Of a stretch of 64,000 bases of DNA, positions 57,871 through 64,000 are shown in pieces (position 1 is the stretch's first letter; each line of letters begins with the position of its first letter). Both the position numbers and the translations under genes were made by a program. The stretch is from Karalla daura. Taxonomy: Eukaryota > Chordata > Actinopteri > Chaetodontiformes > Leiognathidae. The DNA lies in NCBI GenBank assembly GCA_029224185.1, contig CM055192.1:22408739-22472738 (forward strand), read 5' to 3'. The notes beneath the pieces are model-generated. The model did not search any database and was not told the DNA's origin. It worked only from the letters and a program-made list of their open reading frames with translations.

Positions 57871-59296
57871 TCTGGCACTACCCAGTCCAAGCCCTGCTCA
57901 GCTTCTGAGGTCTGATGAGGTCAGGTGCATTCTGGGAAGTTTTATCACATGATGTAACCACGTCCAAGTAAATTTACATTTGAAAACTTCAAGACTTTAC
58001 TTTGGTGCTGTTAGGCAATTTGGGGGCCTTTTCCTTTAAAGACATCAAACATGGGTGTTTCTTAATTATTACTCACCCACTAGAAACTAATCCCAAACTT
58101 GGCTGGCACAGCTTTTATTAAACTTGCTCCAGATGCACCCTGTAGAATCCTGTAGGCTGTGAATTTGATCCGACTTCAGAAAAGTGTCTGCTAGGAGATG
58201 CATCTTACAGCAGTCTGTGTGGTGTGAGTGTGCATGTGCGTGCCGTCTGTTTGGTTTGTGCGTTCGCTTGTGTGTGACTGTGACCTTTGTCATTCCACCA
58301 GGGACAGTAGAACTGGCAGAGCAGCCTTCTCCTCTAGACCCTGGGAGCAGAAAGACAACGCAGGAGGCAGCCATCCATCTTCCCATTCCTGTTGATGAAG
58401 CTTATTGAGTGAATATAAATATCTCATGCTCCTGCATGGCATGGATTTTTCTGTTTCACTCCTGCAGCAGGACTCGCCTCGGACCACGGGATCCAAACCC
58501 CAGGCTGGAAACGATCCTCCCCACAGGGTGGAAAGGGGCAGGATGAGACGGACTGATGTTGAGCTCCAGGTCAAGTGGGTGGACTCACTCACCCTTGTCC
58601 ACTGCAGGGTCCAGTGGCCCGGCTAGAAACACATCTCCTGAGAACCTGTAAAGGCGTGAGGTTCATGGTGACCTCACTTCTCTGCAGCACACTCCTGATA
58701 ACCCTCGTGATTTCTTTCGCTCTTCGCTCTTTACGTCCTTGTCTATTGTTCCGCGTCCCTGCTGACTTTTCCTCCATTTCCTCTCTCTCACCCTCACTGA
58801 CTCCCTATATCCTTTCCTGTCAGAATGCTCTTATTCGCTTCCAAATCTACCTCTACAGTCTCTTTATAGCTTTCTCACACATAAATGTTGTCTATCCATC
58901 CATAGAGTGACAACTGCTTATTTGCTCGATGCTTCTTCATCACCCCCAGTACCGCATCCCACCTCTCCTTCATGCTTCTCTTGCCATTTCCCCCTCTTTG
59001 CACTCCCCCTACCTTACTCACTCCCTCCCTTCCTTTCCTTACCAGATGTCACTTCCCGCCTTCCGGTCTTTGTCAGTTTGAGCTTCCAGGAATTCACGAA
59101 CAGGAACTGTTCCTTTCCGAACTTGATAGTACCTCACCTACTCTCAGCTGTTTCGCTTGCCATCCACATTCAGTTTATATGCAATCCATAATATGTTGTA
59201 TATACTGCGCATTACATTGTAGAGGAATAGTTCACTGTTTTATAGAACCCAGCTGAAGGATAAATATGAGGGTAGCCCTCTCTGATTAGATGATTC
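57871..59296. other. Non-coding; exon-like signals near 58303-58590; CT-rich 58690-59070
   Basis: Two pyrimidine-CAG signals (TTCCACCAG at 58302 and CTCCTGCAG at 58467) precede open frames (TVELAEQPSPLDPGSRKTT and QDSPRTTGSKPQAGND) without known matches. The first stops at TGA 58406-58408. CT-rich sequence follows, with shadow frames. Confidence 0.35.
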
Positions 59297-59585
59297 CTGT
59301 GTGGGGATTTTAGTGAATGGTCAATTGTTGCAAACACTACAACAAATCCTGTCACACAAAGAAACATGAGCTGGAAGCACATAGTAGACCCGACGGTGAC
59401 CAGTGAGGGCCAGAATTAGGAGTACAAGACTCAAGCTGTGCGACAGAAAGCCCTTTTAAATTAGGAAAAGCCTCTCCAAATCCCTCCACGTTAGCTGGAC
59501 CTCATTCTCACAGGAATAAATGAAATTGGAAATTCTGCTACAAATTGACACCCAGACCATCTTCAGATTATGAGACACAAAGGTA
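59297..59585. repeat. Unidentified repeat, copy B
   Basis: Partner of copy A, with scattered substitutions and small indels (by eye roughly four in five bases match). Differences in the shared minus-strand frame are not concentrated at third codon positions, so coding constraint is not evident. Confidence 0.85.
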
Positions 59586-60202
59586 CCAAATCTGATTTTA
59601 TGAGGAGTTTATTGAGTGTATTATATGTGTATTGTTGGACTTTCAGTTTAATTTCATTTTTGGATGTAGTCTCGCAAAAGGAGTTTGCCCATATTTACAA
59701 ACTGAGCTTTTAGCAGTTGGCTTTAGCAACATGCACAGAGAGGAAATGAGCAGTGAGTCTTATTGGTAAAATAATACATGTAAAGTTCAGCACCAACAAA
59801 GCAAATAGCATAAGTTAAACATTAAATAATATATTGAAAAATATCAAATATATAAAATTACCGTTTTTGAACAAATTTGCCTTAATAGACGCAGTCCTCC
59901 TTTAATGTCTAAATACTGTATTAGACTGGTTTTAATCCACCAAGGCATCCCTGACCTGATAGTTTTTAAAATGTTAAAGTAATTAATTGTGAGGTGAAAT
60001 TCATGAAGTGTCACTTTAAATACTCAAACTGTTTCATCAAAGTGTCATTACTTTGCAAGCAAAGGTCTTAAGATGCTTCAGCTAATTAACTTTAATGATG
60101 TTCCATAATCGAGTTTAATAGTCATGCCAGCGATCAATTTGTCAGAAAAGGTATTGTTATTTTTGTTCTAATGGCATGCGCTCTGAGACACAGACATTCA
60201 TG
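59586..60202. other. AT-rich non-coding stretch
   Basis: Nothing recognisable. Ends at a CA microsatellite. Confidence 0.4.
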
Positions 60203-60224
60203 CACACACACACACACACACACA
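60203..60224. repeat. (CA)11 microsatellite
   Basis: Eleven CA units. Confidence 0.93.
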
Positions 60225-63200
60225 GTGGCCATATGGTCACAGTCTCATTATCTCCTGCAGCAGTTAGATCTCGTAAGGCAGTTCGATAGTTCCTAAATAC
60301 TGGAATCTGATCGTGCACACAGACTCGCAGGCATGACAGTAATCATCACTCTTAAGAGCTTAGCTAAGCTGCTTTTAATACATCATCAGCCATACAGACA
60401 GCTGAGAGCGAAGCGCTGCACTCCCACTCCCATCGGCTCATCCAGTTCCAACACACAGGCTGCGCTGTCATTTCTCCACATATAATACAATCTCTCGTCA
60501 TTTAACCTGCAATTTCACCACAAAAGCATGCGCGTGTGTGCAATTGGATATGTTTTCAGCTGAGTGGTGTGAGACTCGCCAAACTCTTCAAGCAAATTGT
60601 ATCACATAACGTGAAGAAATCACTTGATGAACCTGGCCTACGCCTATTATCTTTTTCATTTTCTTTTTTTTTTCTTTCTTTTTTTCCAGGTCACGTTGCA
60701 TATCTAAAGAGGATTAAATTCTAAACTCACAACAAGTGGATAGCGCCTGGCAGCACAACCCAAATATGAAGATTAATCTGCCTCCCCAGCCTAAACCGTC
60801 TGCCAGCCAGATGCAGGTGAAAGGGTCCGGTGTGATGTTTTCTCCAAACACCTTTACTGAACCAAAACAACAATACCTCTGGGTCACACGGCACTCTCTC
60901 CTAATGAAAAATAGATGTTCCAAATAAAATATAGATGCCCCTGAAACGGTACTACAAGTGTGTATTACAAACATGTCCTAGGTGGAACCAACATAAATAA
61001 AGCAGCCTTGGATTAAAAATAAGAGAACTCGCTGCACATGGGTGCACAGTAAAAATATATAAAATATAACTCCTCTTCACAAAGAGAGAGAAAGCTGCTG
61101 GTTGGATTTCTCTGTGAAATTCTAGGTTTTTGGGTTCACAGAGATTATTTGTAGAGGTGATACTCTGCATAGATATTTCTTCCATTGCAGAGAGAGCAAA
61201 AACTGCTAAAACCTTGTTGAAAACAGCCATTAATTTCTGCAGAAGTAACAGACCTATGGACAAGACTAGTTGCTTATCAGATCTTGGCTTGGCCCTTTAT
61301 TCTTCCCCATACTTACCCATTCCGAGTCCTCTGGGCATCTGGCAGGCTGAATATTATGATGCTCTCTCCCATCAAATATGTATTAGAGTGTATTTTTCAC
61401 CCTCATCATAGTCCTCAGGAACCTCTTTGTTGCTGCTGTGCTTGACCTTGGTCTGCTTCTTATTTCTTACATGCAGCGCATTCAAATTTCTCTTGGTTTG
61501 AGGTTGACATTGTCTGCTGAGATAATACTGTTTGGTCCAATTATATTATTCAAGGAAAAGAGGCATTTTAAAAAACCCTTCACATTATCTTCCGACATAT
61601 TAATTTATACTCGTATTCTAAGCAAGCATGAAGTATTTAATTTTTTTTTAATCCAATCTCATATGCCTGAAAATGGAAAAATCATTTTGCTCACAGACAG
61701 TTTTTGGAGTATCATGTTAAGGATAATTAAAATATGAAAATCACCAACTGCTATCAAAGATGCAAATTTGTATCATTCTCATTTACATTACTATGACACT
61801 CAGCTAGAGGGAATGATGTGGGGTTTCATATCAAGTTGGAGGGTTTGTGAATCCAATATTTACTACTTTTTGATAAATGCCTAAACTGTTGACTGACATG
61901 TTCATAAAATGTAACTTATGCATCTCAAGGTTTTTGATGAAGCTGGTTTCAGTGTGGAAAGCGTCGTAAGAAATTACATTTCATGTTGAGTATTGATAAG
62001 TAAGGCATCCTGCTGCCTACAAAGCAGCGCTGCTGCCTTTCTTATTCACTCTTTGCCTTTGAGAATACTGTGAACATCTGCTGCTACTTCACCTGCTGCT
62101 GCCGGTTTATTTCAAAGAAAGAAAGTCAAGGTTGCAGCCTATGTCTGTTACGTCCCATGCTGCCTATAGATATCGACGACAACAGCTTGCTAAATATTTT
62201 CATACAAATGCTTAAAATGTGTCTTTTTGCTCTAAGCTTGAACTGGCTCTTACTTCTCAGACAAAAGTCTGGAACTTCTAAGCTTTGCTTCACGCACATA
62301 TATTGCTGCACTCATTTTAAAAAGTTAACTTCTGCTTTGACCACTGATGCTGTCCATAAAAACATGGGTACTTTTTTGCAGTATCTCTTGAACAAGTCAA
62401 AGGTATCTTTTAAGGTATCTTACGTGTTTTTGTCTATTGGGTTTTGGTGTTTTGTTGCTAACATCCAGCTATGGCTAGCATAGCAGGAGCTAGCTAGCAA
62501 ACACAAGCTTGCTGCTGAAAGTTTTCATGGACAAGGTTTAGTTCAAGGTCTTTTACACTCTTCTTTTGTTGAAGTTTAAGGGCTAAGAATGAGTTATTTA
62601 TTAAAAAATGATACTGAAAATACTGGTTAGACTAATCCAGACGTGACTTATTGCCATACCAAAATGCAGCTCATGAAAGAATAGTTTCACATTACAGGCG
62701 TTTACTAATTTGCATGAGGTATTTACAGTAACTGCTTTAGCAGTGACAAAACATGGAAGCATGGTAACATATTAGCCTGTTGCCTTTTAACCACAGCAAG
62801 TGCACTGCGATGAATTAGATTACAATCTTTGGTTTGCAAAAGCAAAGTTTAACCAAATGCATGTAATTCTTGTTTTAATCTAGATACACTCTGTAGGATG
62901 TTTAATTTATCTTTTTTTTCATAGCAGCCTCTATTGACAAAACACCACAAATTTCTAACATCAGAGGTGCTATTATCATCATTCATTTTTCCCTTTTTCA
63001 GTGTTTTGTGTATTTTTCAGGCCAGTATAGACGCATTTCCTTGGCACATGAAACTCCAGCTGGATTTTTTTCTAACAGTTTACAGGAGGGGAGGGGATGA
63101 GAGTTCATGTCCTTGTCATCCTGACACCTCTACCCTGTGAAGGCTCTGACCAGAGGATAAAAACAAAGATATGATGAGACAGTGAAGACCAATATCCCAG

Positions 63201-63300
63201 TTACAGCATGGCTTTATCTAAAGGAGGACTTGGCTCAGTGTAGAAGCAGGGGGAAGTACCACGGCCTTGACAGAGGTGAACCTAGAACGGTATCTTAAGT
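60225..63300. other. Non-coding stretch, mostly AT-rich
   Basis: No repeat or gene recognised. A T-rich run at 60660-60690 precedes CCAG but no convincing exon. A 12-bp palindrome AGCAGCGCTGCT is at 62023-62034, and GCTAGC-type words recur at 62470-62500. The 137-codon frame at 62070-62483 is Leu/Cys-rich and unrecognised. Confidence 0.4.
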
Positions 63301-63345
63301 AGGATATCCTCGGTCAAAGTTCACCCTGTGCTGACAGGATATCCT
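63301..63345. promoter_or_regulatory. DR1-type motif between two AGGATATCCT palindromes
   Basis: GGTCAAAGTTCA at 63312-63323 fits the direct-repeat-1 site bound by HNF4/RXR-type nuclear receptors. It is flanked by identical 10-bp palindromes at 63301-63310 and 63336-63345. Function is inferred from the motif only. Confidence 0.25.
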
Positions 63346-64000
63346 CCCCTCCACTCTCCCTTCCCTCACAGCCAACCAATGCCTATCTGAACTGAACGTT
63401 TAATCCAATTTTCGGTGTTTAAATCCTCACTGTGGGGCAAAATAATTCCAATTCTTTCCACTATTGTCTCATGCGGCACGTAACAATATGAGGCGAATTG
63501 CTCCACTTGTTTGAAGATAAAGCAACATGACAACGGTTAAACCGAACAAGTGTGAAAGCCTCCACCCGGTGGCATATTTTCTCAAAATGTTTCATAAAAC
63601 CTAATCGTTTGACTTCTACTGTAAATAACTTGGTGAGTCCCATCTGGATTGTGCGGGCAAGGCCTTGAGAAGTGGAAACTGCTGACAGAGTGTAAAGTGT
63701 GTGTGGGCATGAGCTTGTGCTTTCATGTCAGTTATTTTTCTTTCCACCCCTGTAGTGTATTAAGAGGTAATAAAGATCCCTATGATCCAGGATATGTGCT
63801 GGACCAGTGTCATGGTCAGTGAAAGCATCTCCGTCTCCTCTACTCTATATCACTGTATATACCACACTGGATGACTAGGACCACCTAAACTTCCTAGACT
63901 ACCACTTTTAAGTCATAAAAAGTAGATTTTAGCTATTTCTAATGAGACTTTGGAGTGCACACGCACACATACGTACATGAAAACTGGCACACGACCACAG
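63346..64000. other. Non-coding stretch, nothing recognised
   Basis: Mixed sequence to the window edge with no coding or repeat landmarks. Confidence 0.4.

Overview
The window is about 64 kb of vertebrate nuclear DNA, almost certainly from a teleost fish. The evidence is the very high density of (CA/GT)n, (GA/CT)n and (AT)n microsatellites, at least twelve degenerate copies of a tRNA-headed SINE-like repeat common in teleosts, and remnants of fish-type LINEs (one with a restriction-like endonuclease domain, one RTE/Rex3-like, two L2-like). I see no bacterial, phage, plasmid or CRISPR features. Family names for the transposable elements are from memory and were not searched.

I found no intact protein-coding gene and no rRNA or tRNA gene. 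The long open frames fall into four classes: antisense or degraded LINE coding sequence; polypyrimidine or polypurine tracts, which cannot contain stop codons; microsatellite-encoded Thr-His or Val-Cys repeats; and complex sequence with no recognisable protein. The window reads as a gene desert or the inside of a very large intron.

Layout. 0-5 kb: SINE fragments, microsatellites, a purine-rich block and an RTE-like LINE 3' end (4.6-5.0 kb). 5-12 kb: a SINE running into a 91-bp GT tract, a LINE 3' end with restriction-like endonuclease (7.2-7.9 kb), and dispersed repeats. 12-20 kb: a 27-bp perfect inverted repeat at 13.2 kb, a GCTAGC-based palindromic satellite at 16.7 kb, and an inverted pair of SINEs at 17.3-18.1 kb. 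20-30 kb: mostly unique-looking sequence with several enhancer-like stretches and few repeats. 30.1-30.4 kb: the only CpG island. 31-36 kb: a long AT tract, two L2-like LINE fragments in opposite orientation, a run of 26 C and a compound GT/AT microsatellite. 36.8-37.5 kb: a purine block followed by pyrimidine blocks. 38-51 kb: mixed sequence with scattered repeats. 51.2-52.9 kb: a dense cluster of GT/CA microsatellites, ending next to a candidate 37-nt microexon. 53-64 kb: mixed unique sequence, two diverged copies of an unidentified ~290-bp repeat (56.7 and 59.3 kb), and a DR1-like nuclear-receptor motif at 63.3 kb.

Nothing here supports a multi-gene system. The best leads are the isolated CpG island, the unidentified repeat pair, the microexon-like signal, and the inverted-repeat or palindromic structures.
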